Shown here in pieces: positions 34,986 through 43,071 of a stretch of DNA of 64,000 bases. The stretch comes from Lactobacillus huangpiensis (GTDB lineage: Bacteria > Bacillota > Bacilli > Lactobacillales > Lactobacillaceae). Under the pieces are notes generated by a model that saw only the letters and a list, made by a program, of their open reading frames with translations, was not told the origin of the DNA and made no database searches. Every line of letters starts with the position of its first letter. Position 1 is the stretch's first letter. The DNA lies in contig NZ_BPPA01000005.1 in the NCBI RefSeq assembly GCF_019972815.1, positions 62,001 through 126,000 on the forward strand, read 5' to 3'. Made by a program: the position numbers and the translations under genes.

Positions 34986-35084
34986 CGTAATTACCTCCTC
35001 AGAATTTTATGTAAACCCTACAGTTTTCACTATGTTACTCAACAATGAATTAACATCATTGCCATTACAACAACTTGATTACCA

Positions 35085-35795
35085 CTAACCACCAAAATAT
35101 ACTTTCTGTACTTCCGGGTTAGCCAACAATTCTTGACCAGTACCACTTAATTGCACTATTCCTGTCGCCAATACATAACCACGATCGGCAATAGATAGAG
35201 CTTGTTTAGCATTTTGTTCTATCAACAAAATAGTTGTACCTTTTTCGTTTAGTTCTTTAATAATTTTAAATATTTCTTGAATATACAGGGGTGACAAACC
35301 CATTGATGGTTCATCAAGCAGCAACAATTTTGGCTTTGCCATTAAGGCACGACCCATGGCCAACATTTGCTGCTCACCACCAGACAGGGTAGCTGCATCC
35401 TGATTACGCCTTTTTTGCAAAATTGGAAAGCGTTCAAAAATATCTTTATATGTTTTTGAAACTTCATCATGATTCTTTTGCAAAAACGCACCCATCTGCA
35501 GATTCTCCATTACGGTCATTCCAGCAAAAATATGCCGACCTTCTGCTACTTGAGAGATACCTGCGCTGACAATTTGCGGAGCACTTTTGTGATCTATTTC
35601 TTCGCCAAGGTAGAAAATTTGACCACTTTTTGGCTTAAGTAAGCCAGAAATTGTCTTGACAATAGTTGACTTACCAGCTCCATTAGCTCCGATTAGGGTT
35701 ACGATTTCACCTTGGTTAATTTCAAAACTGACATTCTTAACAGCTTGAATAACACCATAATTTACAGACAAGTCACGAACTTCTAACATTGCCAT
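35085..35795 (-). CDS. livF: Branched-chain amino acid ABC transporter ATPase LivF
   Basis: This 236-residue ATPase has Walker A GANGAGKST near residue 36, signature LSGGEQQML, Walker B LLLLDEPSMGLSP and switch His replaced as usual for LivF (LIEQNA). It ends KVYFGG. It is contiguous with livG (1-base spacing) in the livJHMGF operon. It powers import of branched-chain amino acids with LivG through the LivHM channel. Confidence 0.95.
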   Translation of the reverse strand: MAMLEVRDLSVNYGVIQAVKNVSFEINQGEIVTLIGANGAGKSTIVKTISGLLKPKSGQIFYLGEEIDHKSAPQIVSAGISQVAEGRHIFAGMTVMENLQMGAFLQKNHDEVSKTYKDIFERFPILQKRRNQDAATLSGGEQQMLAMGRALMAKPKLLLLDEPSMGLSPLYIQEIFKIIKELNEKGTTILLIEQNAKQALSIADRGYVLATGIVQLSGTGQELLANPEVQKVYFGG

Positions 35796-36578
35796 CTAGT
35801 CATCACCCTCTCCTAGATATGCTTCAACAACTTTAGGATTTGCCTTGATTTCTTCAGGAGATCCGGTAGCCAATATCTCGCCTTGATCAAGTACATAAAT
35901 TCTTTCAGCCAGGTTCATAACTAAAGACATGTCATGCTCAATTAACAAAACTGTGATCTGAAATTCTTTTTGAATATATTTAATAAGATTAGTCAAATCC
36001 GCTGTTTCTTCTGGGTTCATACCAGCAGCAGGTTCATCCAGGAAAAGAATCTGCGGGTGAGTAGCCAAAGCACGTACTATTTCTAAGCGTCTTTGTGTTC
36101 CGTAGGGCAAGTTCTTAGCCAAGGTTTGTTCATTATCCGTTAAATCAAAGATTGCTAATAGCTTTTGCGCAGCTTCTTTCATTTCCTTTTCCGTTTTATA
36201 AAAACTGGGTAAACGAAAAACTGTTGTTAAAAAGTTTTCTTTGTATTCATTTGTCATTGCAGTCAGGACATTATCCATAACAGTTAAGTCTTTAAATAAG
36301 CGAATATTTTGAAATGTACGGGATAAACCTAAGTCTGCAATTTGCACAGCACTTTTATGCGTCAAATCATAATTTTTATCATCAACTTGCAAGTTGATCT
36401 TTCCACTAGTAACTTGGACCATTCCAGTTAGCAAGTTGAACAAAGTGGTTTTACCTGCACCATTAGGACCAATCAAGGCAACTAGTTCGTGCTTATCCAG
36501 ATGAAGTGAGACATCATTAACTGCAGTTAACCCACCGAACTTGCGCACTACGTGGTCAACATCTAATAAGTGTGGCAT
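35796..36578 (-). CDS. livG: Branched-chain amino acid ABC transporter ATPase LivG
   Basis: This 260-residue ATPase has Walker A GPNGAGKTT near residue 36, signature region LPYGTQRRLEIVRAL typical of LivG, Walker B ILFLDEPAAGMNP and switch His in LIEHDMS. It ends with the conserved EAYLG. It is translationally adjacent to livM and livF. Confidence 0.95.
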   Translation of the reverse strand: MPHLLDVDHVVRKFGGLTAVNDVSLHLDKHELVALIGPNGAGKTTLFNLLTGMVQVTSGKINLQVDDKNYDLTHKSAVQIADLGLSRTFQNIRLFKDLTVMDNVLTAMTNEYKENFLTTVFRLPSFYKTEKEMKEAAQKLLAIFDLTDNEQTLAKNLPYGTQRRLEIVRALATHPQILFLDEPAAGMNPEETADLTNLIKYIQKEFQITVLLIEHDMSLVMNLAERIYVLDQGEILATGSPEEIKANPKVVEAYLGEGDD

Positions 36579-36581
36579 ATA

Positions 36582-37538
36582 CTAGCCCCTTTCCTTTTTG
36601 CCAAAATGGCGTGTCAAATTTTTAAGAGAGAATTCCCAGTTACCCAAAAGTCCTGATGGCTTGAAAATCATGATTAGTATCAGAACTATAGCATAGATAA
36701 CCATTCTTAACGCACCGAAACTTTGTAAAACGGTATCTAAAACGCCTAAAACAATTGCTGCAACAAACGTGCCAGTCATACTGCCAACACCACCCAAAAC
36801 AACAATAACTAAGATAGAGATAGATTCCATGATACCAAAGTTTGAAGGAGATATTGTTTGCAAGAATGAAGCATGGAGACTGCCAGCTATTGCAGCAGTT
36901 GCGCCACCTAGAACGAAAGCTGCCAGCTTCCATTTAGTAGTATTAATTCCCATTGCTTCAGCAGCAATTTCGTCTTCACGAACGGCTTTAATTGCCCGAC
37001 CATTTTTTGAACGAATGAAGTTAGTCAAAATGATTGTGGTCACACAAACCAAGATATAAACAGTTGGCCATGAGCATAACTGAGGAATATTGTATAACCC
37101 TGCCGCTCCACCAGTAATTTTCAAATTATTAATGACATTGCGGATAATCTCAGCTGCTCCTAGAGTTGCGATTGCTAAATAGTCACCCTTTAAACGAATG
37201 AAAGTTGCCGTACCAATAACTGCAGCAATTACAATTGCTATCAGCACACCTACGAGCATTGAGATTAAAAAGCCAGCTTCGCTACTCATGCGTTGAGTAA
37301 TAATCGCGGTAGCGTATGCTCCAATTGCCATGAAACCGGCATGACCCAGAGAAAATTGACCACTAAAACCGATAATCAGGTTTAAGCCGGTAGCTAAGAT
37401 AATATTTATTCCAATCGTGACCAGCATATTTTCAATAAAATCATCTATCACGCCAACCATAATCAACGCATTGATTAAGTAAAAGCCGCCTACCATTAAT
37501 AACAGCCACGACAAAATGTATTTCCAATTAGATTTCAT
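36582..37538 (-). CDS. livM: Branched-chain amino acid ABC transporter permease LivM
   Basis: This 318-residue membrane protein has about eight spans and the LivM motif NLIIGFSGQFSLGHAGFMAIGAY. It also has the cytoplasmic EAA-like loop AIKAVREDEIAAEAMGINTTKWK. It forms the import channel with LivH. It lies 8 bases after livH. Confidence 0.95.
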   Translation of the reverse strand: MKSNWKYILSWLLLMVGGFYLINALIMVGVIDDFIENMLVTIGINIILATGLNLIIGFSGQFSLGHAGFMAIGAYATAIITQRMSSEAGFLISMLVGVLIAIVIAAVIGTATFIRLKGDYLAIATLGAAEIIRNVINNLKITGGAAGLYNIPQLCSWPTVYILVCVTTIILTNFIRSKNGRAIKAVREDEIAAEAMGINTTKWKLAAFVLGGATAAIAGSLHASFLQTISPSNFGIMESISILVIVVLGGVGSMTGTFVAAIVLGVLDTVLQSFGALRMVIYAIVLILIMIFKPSGLLGNWEFSLKNLTRHFGKKERG

Positions 37539-37546
37539 TTTGCCAC

Positions 37547-38425
37547 CTACACCTTCTCTTTAGCATTTTTGCCAAAAATACCAGCAGGTAAGAAAAGCAA
37601 AATGACTATTAATACTAGATAAACAACTGAATCTTTATATGCCGACAAACCGATAGACTGGAAGAATGTTTCCAAGATACCGATTAAGAAACCACCAATA
37701 GAAGCTCCTGGCACTGAGCCGATTCCACCAAGTACAGCAGCAACAAAGGCTTTAATTCCTGGTGTCATGCCCATTAAAGGATCGATTTGGTTGTAATACA
37801 TTCCAATTAAAATGCCTGCAGCACCGGCTAAAGCCGAACCTAAAGCAAAGGTAAATGAAATCGTATGATTAACATTAACACCAACTAATTCAGCGGCAGC
37901 AGGATCTACGGATACTGCACGCATTGCCCGACCCATTTTGGTCTTTTGAATAATGATCTGCAATGAAACCATCAATATTAAAGCAGTAGCCAAAATCAAA
38001 ATCTGAACATTTGAAATTTGCACTCCACCGATATTGTAATTAACCTGCTCAATTACTTGGGGGAAGCTGCGAGCATTTGATCCTACAAAGTATGACATGC
38101 CATTTTCCAGTAAAAACGATACGCCGATAGCCGTAATCAGTACAGCTATACGAGGCGACTTACGTAGTGGCCGGTAAGCAAAATACTCAATCACTACGCC
38201 TGAAACTGCACCAATAATCATTGCAGAAAGCAGTGCTGTAATAAAGTTAAAATGCCAAGCATTAATCACATAGTAGGCAAAGAATGCACCTAGCATATAA
38301 ATATCGCCGTGAGCAAAGTTAATTAAATTAATAATGCCATAAACCATGCTGTAGCCTAAAGCCAACAGGGCATAAATCGAACCCAGTGACAAGGCGTTAA
38401 TGATTTGCTGTAAAACTGTTTGCAA
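37547..38425 (-). CDS. livH: Branched-chain amino acid ABC transporter permease LivH
   Basis: This 292-residue membrane protein has the LivH N-terminus NALSLGSIYALLALGYSMVYG and the loop motif GRAMRAVSVDPAAAELVGVN. It is followed by VLGGIGSVPGASIGGFLIG. It is the first permease after livJ2 and forms the channel with LivM. Confidence 0.95.
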   Translation of the reverse strand: MQTVLQQIINALSLGSIYALLALGYSMVYGIINLINFAHGDIYMLGAFFAYYVINAWHFNFITALLSAMIIGAVSGVVIEYFAYRPLRKSPRIAVLITAIGVSFLLENGMSYFVGSNARSFPQVIEQVNYNIGGVQISNVQILILATALILMVSLQIIIQKTKMGRAMRAVSVDPAAAELVGVNVNHTISFTFALGSALAGAAGILIGMYYNQIDPLMGMTPGIKAFVAAVLGGIGSVPGASIGGFLIGILETFFQSIGLSAYKDSVVYLVLIVILLFLPAGIFGKNAKEKV

Positions 38426-38452
38426 ATTTAAGCACTCCTTTCATTTTCTTAT

Positions 38453-39658
38453 TTACTCAACACGGAATGAGTCGCTTACTTTACCGTTAGTCAATTTTTC
38501 AATCGCAATTGGCATTTCCGGATTGTGGAATTTATCCATGGTAATTCTGCCAGTCACACCGTCAAAGTCTTTAATCTTAGCTAGACCTTCAGTAATTTTA
38601 ACTGAATCATCTGATTTTTGTTCTTCAATAGCAGTTTTTACTAAATAAACTGCATCATAAGCTAATGCTGAAAATGTCGGTGCATCCGCATGGTAGCGAG
38701 CTTTATATGCTTTGATAAACTTAGCAGCTTTTGAATCTGGATTCTTGGCAGCTACATTAGTTGAAAATGGTGTAGTGTAATAAATATTGGTTGCATTTTT
38801 AGCACCTGATATTTGAACGAGTTTAGGATCACACATACCGTCACCACCAACGATTGGAGCTTTAATACCCATTTGCCGTGCTTGTTTGATGATCAAACCC
38901 AATTCTGTGTAGTAGCCCGGTACATAAATAGCATCGATTTTCTTAGATTTAAATGAAGTTAAAACAGCATTGAAATCTTTATCACCTGCAGAATACGTTT
39001 GACTATCAACTATCTTGCCTTTATAAGTATCTTTAAAGGCTTTTGCTAAACCAGTACCATAATCACTGGAGTTATCTGCGTATACCGCTACACGCTTTGC
39101 TTTTAATTTATCGGTGACAAATTTAGCAGCGCTCTTTCCTTGGAAAGTATCTTGGAAGCAAGCTCTAAAGACGTAAGGCTGAACCTTGCCATTTTTCTGT
39201 CTGGTATAGTTTGGATCCGTTGCAGATGGACTAATGCCTGGAACAGAAGCCTTGGTAATATTAGGAATTTCAGCGGTACCACAATTAGTAGTAGCTGGCC
39301 CTATAACTGCTGCCACTTTATCCTTAGTTGCCAGTTGTGCAGCAACCGAAGCAGAAGTAGCAATTGCGGATTTATTATCACGGATAAGCAATTTAAGCTT
39401 CTTTTTATGTCCGTTAACATTAATTCCACCGGCTTTATTAATTTCAGAAGCTGCTAATACTATACCTTGCTTTTCAGCACTGCCGTAGCCGGCAGCAGTA
39501 CCAGACAACTCTATATTAATCCCGACTTTGACTGTATCTTTATCTTGGTGTGTACCCTTGCCGCCCCCACTTTTTGCAACTGAACAGCCGGCTAGCGCTA
39601 AGCCGGCCATTCCCAACGTAAAAATACGCAACAAATTTTTTGAAAATTTACTCATCAT
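38453..39658 (-). CDS. livJ: Branched-chain amino acid ABC transporter substrate-binding lipoprotein, copy 2 (operon head)
   Basis: The start is at 39658 (MMSKFSKNLLRIFTLGMAGL); the longer frame would begin inside the attenuator terminator. AAGGAG lies directly upstream, and the second ATG at 39655 is equally possible. The 401-residue lipoprotein has lipobox LAGC and the type I binding fold, like copy 1. It heads livJHMGF and is controlled by the leader at 39686-39903. Copies 1 and 2 are close paralogues over their whole length. Confidence 0.94.
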   Translation of the reverse strand: MMSKFSKNLLRIFTLGMAGLALAGCSVAKSGGGKGTHQDKDTVKVGINIELSGTAAGYGSAEKQGIVLAASEINKAGGINVNGHKKKLKLLIRDNKSAIATSASVAAQLATKDKVAAVIGPATTNCGTAEIPNITKASVPGISPSATDPNYTRQKNGKVQPYVFRACFQDTFQGKSAAKFVTDKLKAKRVAVYADNSSDYGTGLAKAFKDTYKGKIVDSQTYSAGDKDFNAVLTSFKSKKIDAIYVPGYYTELGLIIKQARQMGIKAPIVGGDGMCDPKLVQISGAKNATNIYYTTPFSTNVAAKNPDSKAAKFIKAYKARYHADAPTFSALAYDAVYLVKTAIEEQKSDDSVKITEGLAKIKDFDGVTGRITMDKFHNPEMPIAIEKLTNGKVSDSFRVE

Positions 39659-39685
39659 TTTCTCCTTTTCAAATAGCCTGGTAAC

Positions 39686-39718
39686 TAAAAACCTCATTCA
39701 TTTAATGAATGAGGCCTA
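39686..39718 (-). terminator. Attenuator terminator in the livJ2 leader
   Basis: CCTCATTCATT (39692-39702) and AATGAATGAGG (39704-39714) form an 11-bp near-continuous palindrome followed by a short U-run on the minus strand, 28 bases before livJ2. It shares its CCTCATTCA core with the livJ1 attenuator. Its first arm with the extra bases to 39718 can instead pair with the segment at 39733-39740. Confidence 0.9.
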
Positions 39719-39732
39719 GATCAGTTATTAGA

Positions 39733-39808
39733 TAAGCCCCATTCATTAAGACGCAAACAAGGGCTTTTCATGTAAAATTACTAAAGTAATTCAATCATGC
39801 TAAGTCCT
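39733..39808 (-). promoter_or_regulatory. Competing RNA segments of the livJ2 attenuator
   Basis: Segment 1 AGGACTTAGCATG (39808-39796) pairs with segment 2 CATGAAAAGCCC (39772-39761) around a nested AATTACT/AGTAATT hairpin. Segment 2 (AAGCCC) pairs with segment 3 GGGGCTTA (39740-39733). Segment 3 pairs with TAGGCCTC (39718-39711). The pairing scheme is the same as in livJ1 despite several base differences, and the loop GTTTGCGT is shared. Confidence 0.82.
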
Positions 39809-39889
39809 AGACGACAACAACAAGGCAATTAAACTCTGGGCGATAATATTTTTAATGTTGGTTCGTTTATTTAAATATTTAGCTTTCAT
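39800..39889 (-). CDS. 29-residue Leu/Ile-rich leader peptide of livJHMGF
   Basis: ATG at 39889 follows GGGAGG (39898-39903). The peptide starts MKAKYLNKRTNIKNII and ends SLIALLLSSRT, with three consecutive TTG codons followed by a stop in RNA segment 1. Four Ile and six Leu among 29 residues fit a sensor for branched-chain amino acid supply. It is homologous to the livJ1 leader. Confidence 0.86.
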   Translation of the reverse strand: MKAKYLNKRTNIKNIIAQSLIALLLSSRT

Positions 39890-39925
39890 TAAAATCGCCT
39901 CCCAAAATTTAATTTAATACTTAGA

Positions 39926-39954
39926 ATTATAAAAAAAGAACATTAGCATGTCAA
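39926..39954 (-). promoter_or_regulatory. Consensus promoter of livJHMGF
   Basis: Perfect TTGACA (39954-39949) and TATAAT (39931-39926) with a 17-base spacer lie on the minus strand. Such a strong constitutive promoter fits control at the level of termination. Confidence 0.95.
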
Positions 39955-40021
39955 GAAATTTTTGTAATTATTTTTATCAAAGTTCTCAGTATTTTTTTAT
40001 TAATTCTATTGTTTTCATAGG

Positions 40022-40055
40022 AAAAACAAACGCACGCTGTTAAAGCGTGCGTTTT
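40022..40055 (-). terminator. Terminator of the truncated BceB-like gene
   Basis: AAACGCACGC and GCGTGCGTTT form a 10-bp stem with loop TGTTAAA, followed on the minus strand by TGTTTTTC. Confidence 0.9.
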
Positions 40056-40070
40056 ACTTACCAGACTTTT

Positions 40071-41558
40071 TTAAAATACTGCTTTTTTCCGCCAAAATAC
40101 AACCATGATACATAAAACAAAATAGCATAAAATCATGAGCATTATTGGTAACCATATTTCATAATATGCTGTTGGCAGAACCTGATTAAAGATTTTTAGA
40201 CCAAACAAAGCATCAAAGACACCAAAAACCGCTGGAATTAAAAACAACAGTCCCGTTACGTAAGTGCTACTTTCCTGTGATACTTTTTGAGTCTTTAATT
40301 TTTGATCAATATCCCGGTTTTTCTTAGCAAATTTTATTACCTCTATTATCAAAATAGCAATCAGAGTTGCACCAAATACAAATGCCAGTGAGTAGCCCAA
40401 GATCTTCATTTCTTTACTCATCCCCAATATCAGCTGATAAGTAGCCGCCTTCGAGTTGCTATAGAGTCGACTATAGGTAAGACTACTTTGAGCCTGTTTA
40501 TGTTCAATTTTTAGTAAAAATGACCAGTCTCTATCAAAACTGTTTAGCTGCACCAAAGTCAGATATTTAGTTTTACCATTAACCCTATTTAATTCTGCAG
40601 TTGAACAAAGTGCAATTGTTTTATTTTTTTGACTGCTATTAGGAACGAGTTCGCGGAAACTGTTACCTGCTAGAGAATTTTTATTCAACTGGTCTAACTT
40701 GATTGATTTGACTTGAAAATTGCGTCTGCCGGTATTTCTGACGTACTTAATTGGATTATCTGCCAGCTCATTACGAACAAAATAAAAGTGCCCTTTTGTT
40801 TCTTTATAATGGTAAGTTTGCTGCTTTTTAATTTTTAGTTGAGCAACATCGTTTTTAATATTGGCGGTATTGCTGACAATTACGCCATCATAATAAGTTC
40901 CCCTCTTAATATCTTGAGAAAAGGCATTAAAGTCATGACTTAAAGCCAGAACGCCCATAGTTAAGGCAAAGAGTATGGAAATGATAGTAAAAACACTGGC
41001 ATAATGATGGAGTCCCAACTGCGTTTTTCCTTTAGCCAACTTAATTTTGCTAAACCAAGTTGCAGGTACCAAGCTTAATAACGAGTGGCAAAGCAAATAA
41101 GTACCTGACACAATTGTGACAAAGGCTGCCAATAAAGTATTAAACAGATTTTGACTAGGCAAATTTAGTATAAGATAGCCGGTTACTATTAGTATCAATC
41201 CTAAAACCATTTCAATTATTCTTAGTCCTGAATGTTTTTGCAAAATTGCAGGTGCATCTTCTTTTTCAGCTAAACTGCTTAAAATAGTTTTGGTTAGCCT
41301 CAAAGTTACTACAATTCCGCCAAACATTAATAAGGCTACTAGTAACATAACCACTTGCATGCCCCAATTGATCCGCAGAAAACTGTTAATGAAGTTAAAA
41401 TTCGGCACATCCTGTTTTATCAAACCGCTAAACAACTTAATAATTAAGGACGCTAAATCCAACCCTAAAATAATGCCAGCGACAATCATCAAACCGCTAA
41501 TAATGAGAGTCGCACAAAGTTCTATCAGTCCAACGCGCATATTTTTTAATTTTTGCAT
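40071..41558 (-). CDS. N-terminally shortened BceB-type ABC permease
   Basis: The start is set at the ATG at 41558 (MQKLKNMRVGLIELCATLII). About 495 residues align with the middle and end of the two BceB-type permeases at 51-55 kb. Shared features are the same order of spans, a large extracellular domain with QQTYHYKE, and the C-terminal four-span part. The first ~100 residues of those proteins (first spans and the LLSMRKHDYGMYMMLGAKS segment) are missing. No ATPase gene is adjacent. It may be a decayed paralogue, or may borrow the ATPase of the other system. A terminator follows it. Confidence 0.75.
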   Translation of the reverse strand: MQKLKNMRVGLIELCATLIISGLMIVAGIILGLDLASLIIKLFSGLIKQDVPNFNFINSFLRINWGMQVVMLLVALLMFGGIVVTLRLTKTILSSLAEKEDAPAILQKHSGLRIIEMVLGLILIVTGYLILNLPSQNLFNTLLAAFVTIVSGTYLLCHSLLSLVPATWFSKIKLAKGKTQLGLHHYASVFTIISILFALTMGVLALSHDFNAFSQDIKRGTYYDGVIVSNTANIKNDVAQLKIKKQQTYHYKETKGHFYFVRNELADNPIKYVRNTGRRNFQVKSIKLDQLNKNSLAGNSFRELVPNSSQKNKTIALCSTAELNRVNGKTKYLTLVQLNSFDRDWSFLLKIEHKQAQSSLTYSRLYSNSKAATYQLILGMSKEMKILGYSLAFVFGATLIAILIIEVIKFAKKNRDIDQKLKTQKVSQESSTYVTGLLFLIPAVFGVFDALFGLKIFNQVLPTAYYEIWLPIMLMILCYFVLCIMVVFWRKKAVF

Positions 41559-41788
41559 CAAGATCACCAAACTTTCTGTTCAGCTCCTTCAAGCAGACCA
41601 CCTTTTGACTTAATTATAGTTAGCGCTGTCATTTTTTAAATGACCTGAACAGTTTCTTGAACATATTTTAATATTTGCTTTTTAAACCATTATTCTTTTT
41701 TAAATATTGCTTTTTGTTAGTATCAATTTCCTCCAGCTTGATCGCCATTTTTAAAACATTTTTCCTATCATATTTCTTTATAGAAAAT

Positions 41789-41920
41789 TTACTTATCTTT
41801 ATAATTTTTTTCCGGTCTAAACTTTATAAATAATCCATCTACAAATGCTTCATAAATATGATCATCTACTTTAGACATAATTTTTAAATCTTCGCTTAAC
41901 TTACAAAATATTTTTCCCAT
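41789..41920 (-). CDS. Possible 43-residue protein downstream of rgg1
   Basis: The frame starts MGKIFCKLSEDLKIMSKVDD and ends FRPEKNYKDK. Its ribosome binding site is weak, and the composition is ordinary protein-like rather than hydrophobic. I do not recognise it. It could be a real small gene or a fragment of a decayed gene, since another short frame (ENLLHKLILIGLNLD) with a better AAGGAG precedes it out of frame. Confidence 0.3.
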   Translation of the reverse strand: MGKIFCKLSEDLKIMSKVDDHIYEAFVDGLFIKFRPEKNYKDK

Positions 41921-42033
41921 GTTTCTAATTAATCTAAATTGAGCCCAATAAGAATTAATTTATGTAATAAATTTTCAATTTTCTTACTCCTTTCTATTTA
42001 CTTCTAGTTTATTACAATTTTATATAAGCATAT

Positions 42034-42076
42034 AAAAAATGTCATATTTAACTCTTAATGGTTTAATATGACATTT
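42034..42076 (-). terminator. Terminator of rgg1, with arms containing the regulator-site sequence
   Basis: AAATGTCATATTTAAC (42037-42052) and GTTTAATATGACATTT (42061-42076) form a 16-bp stem with one mismatch and end in a U-run on the minus strand. The arms carry TGTCATATTTAACT, 12 of 14 matches to the operator-like site found upstream of the rgg genes. Confidence 0.75.
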
Positions 42077-42083
42077 AAAAATT

Positions 42084-42932
42084 TTATTTATTAGCAATCA
42101 TTAGTTCTTCAAGTTCTTTACCATAACTGGGCATACCAGCAATTTTCACACTTGCAGTTATTGTTTGTACTTTATCAAGACACTTGGGATCTTGGTCATA
42201 ATGATATTTGATTATATTCTCATAAGCTGGAGCAATAGTCTTATAAAAAAATATATCTGGTTTTGTTTTGATTTGTTTTTCACTACTAACATAAAATTCT
42301 GTTTCTTCAAATCTTTTGTTACGAATACACAAAATCATCATATTAATAATTATAGACAAAACTAACTTTTGAATATCAATGCTACTCGAGCCAATAAACT
42401 GACGTATTACTCTTTTTGAAATCAATAAATTACTATCTAAATCATAAAAACTCATAAGGTTGCAGTACAGTCTTAAACTATCAGAATTAAAATGAGAAAC
42501 ATCAAACGTTCTTTCTTTCAATCTATCTATAACGCCACTATCAATACTGGAAAGATTTTTGTTAATTATTGCAATAAAGATATCAATTATATCTAATTTA
42601 TCTTCTTTATTTGGAAAATCACTTTCCGCAACAAAATTTCGTATTTGCTGCAGATCATGCACAGAATTTTGATAATACGCTTCATTAACCATTCTATCAA
42701 TCTCTAGGTTCTCGTCATGTACGGTCTTCGCCTGGTGGTTTAACTTACCAAAAAAATCAGTTAATGAAATTTTGTTAATGTTTAATAACTCAATTAAATT
42801 ATCTGCTGAAATGCTGCTTAAATTTTTTTCAACTTTTGCATAAAATGACGGGCTTACCACATCATTAACCCATTGCCTTTGTGTTTTCTTTTGCTGAATG
42901 CGATAGTCTTTTAGTAATTCACCAATTGTCAT
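42084..42932 (-). CDS. Rgg/MutR family transcriptional regulator, copy 1
   Basis: This 282-residue protein has an N-terminal XRE helix-turn-helix (MTIGELLKDYRIQQKKTQRQ, VSPSFYAKVEKN) and a long helical C-terminal domain of TPR-like repeats, as in Rgg/GadR/MutR proteins that bind short hydrophobic peptides. It is a close paralogue of copy 2 at 48605-49453. It lies downstream of the ABC exporter gene. A TATAAT box at 42986-42991 and a site TATCAAATATTACA (42960-42973) lie in its leader, at the same relative positions as in copy 2, which suggests autoregulation. Confidence 0.9.
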   Translation of the reverse strand: MTIGELLKDYRIQQKKTQRQWVNDVVSPSFYAKVEKNLSSISADNLIELLNINKISLTDFFGKLNHQAKTVHDENLEIDRMVNEAYYQNSVHDLQQIRNFVAESDFPNKEDKLDIIDIFIAIINKNLSSIDSGVIDRLKERTFDVSHFNSDSLRLYCNLMSFYDLDSNLLISKRVIRQFIGSSSIDIQKLVLSIIINMMILCIRNKRFEETEFYVSSEKQIKTKPDIFFYKTIAPAYENIIKYHYDQDPKCLDKVQTITASVKIAGMPSYGKELEELMIANK

Positions 42933-42959
42933 TTAAATTTCCTCAACTATTTGATTAAC

Positions 42960-42973
42960 TATCAAATATTACA
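42960..42973. promoter_or_regulatory. Operator-like site in front of rgg1
   Basis: TATCAAATATTACA matches TGTCAAATATGACA at 12 of 14 positions. It lies 13 bases downstream of the TATAAT box of rgg1 and 28 bases before its ATG. Confidence 0.5.
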
Positions 42974-43071
42974 CTTTTTAATTTTATTATAATCAAAAAA
43001 TATAAAAGTATCATAAAATTAAAAATAAAGATTATATAATGCTGAGGTAAATTGGGTTATTATCTATCTGA

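Larger units (their letters stand above)
34739..35084. other. Leader region of livJ copy 1
   Basis: This stretch holds a leader peptide, three competing RNA segments and a terminator, described as separate entries. The promoter itself is not obvious; a weak CATAAAAT lies just upstream of the leader ribosome binding site. Transcription could also enter from livF, since I see no strong terminator after livF. Confidence 0.7.
39659..40070. other. Leader and promoter region of the livJHMGF operon
   Basis: From the promoter towards livJ2 this region holds a consensus promoter (39926-39954), a ribosome binding site, a 29-codon leader peptide, competing RNA segments and a terminator. The right end holds the terminator of the permease-like gene at 40071. 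Each is listed separately. Confidence 0.85.
41571..42083. other. Noncoding stretch with a small possible ORF and the rgg1 terminator
   Basis: This 510-base gap holds a GTCATTT/AAATGAC hairpin at 41629-41645 near the promoter of the shortened permease. It also holds a 43-codon frame (41789-41920), an AAGGAG followed by a very short TTG frame near 41985, and the terminator of rgg1 at 42034-42076. The sequence is very AT-rich. Confidence 0.5.

Noticed and set aside
39659-39697. Upstream start for livJ2 at 39697
   Set aside because: It would place the start codon inside the attenuator terminator; the ATG pair at 39658/39655 has AAGGAG and begins a normal lipoprotein signal.
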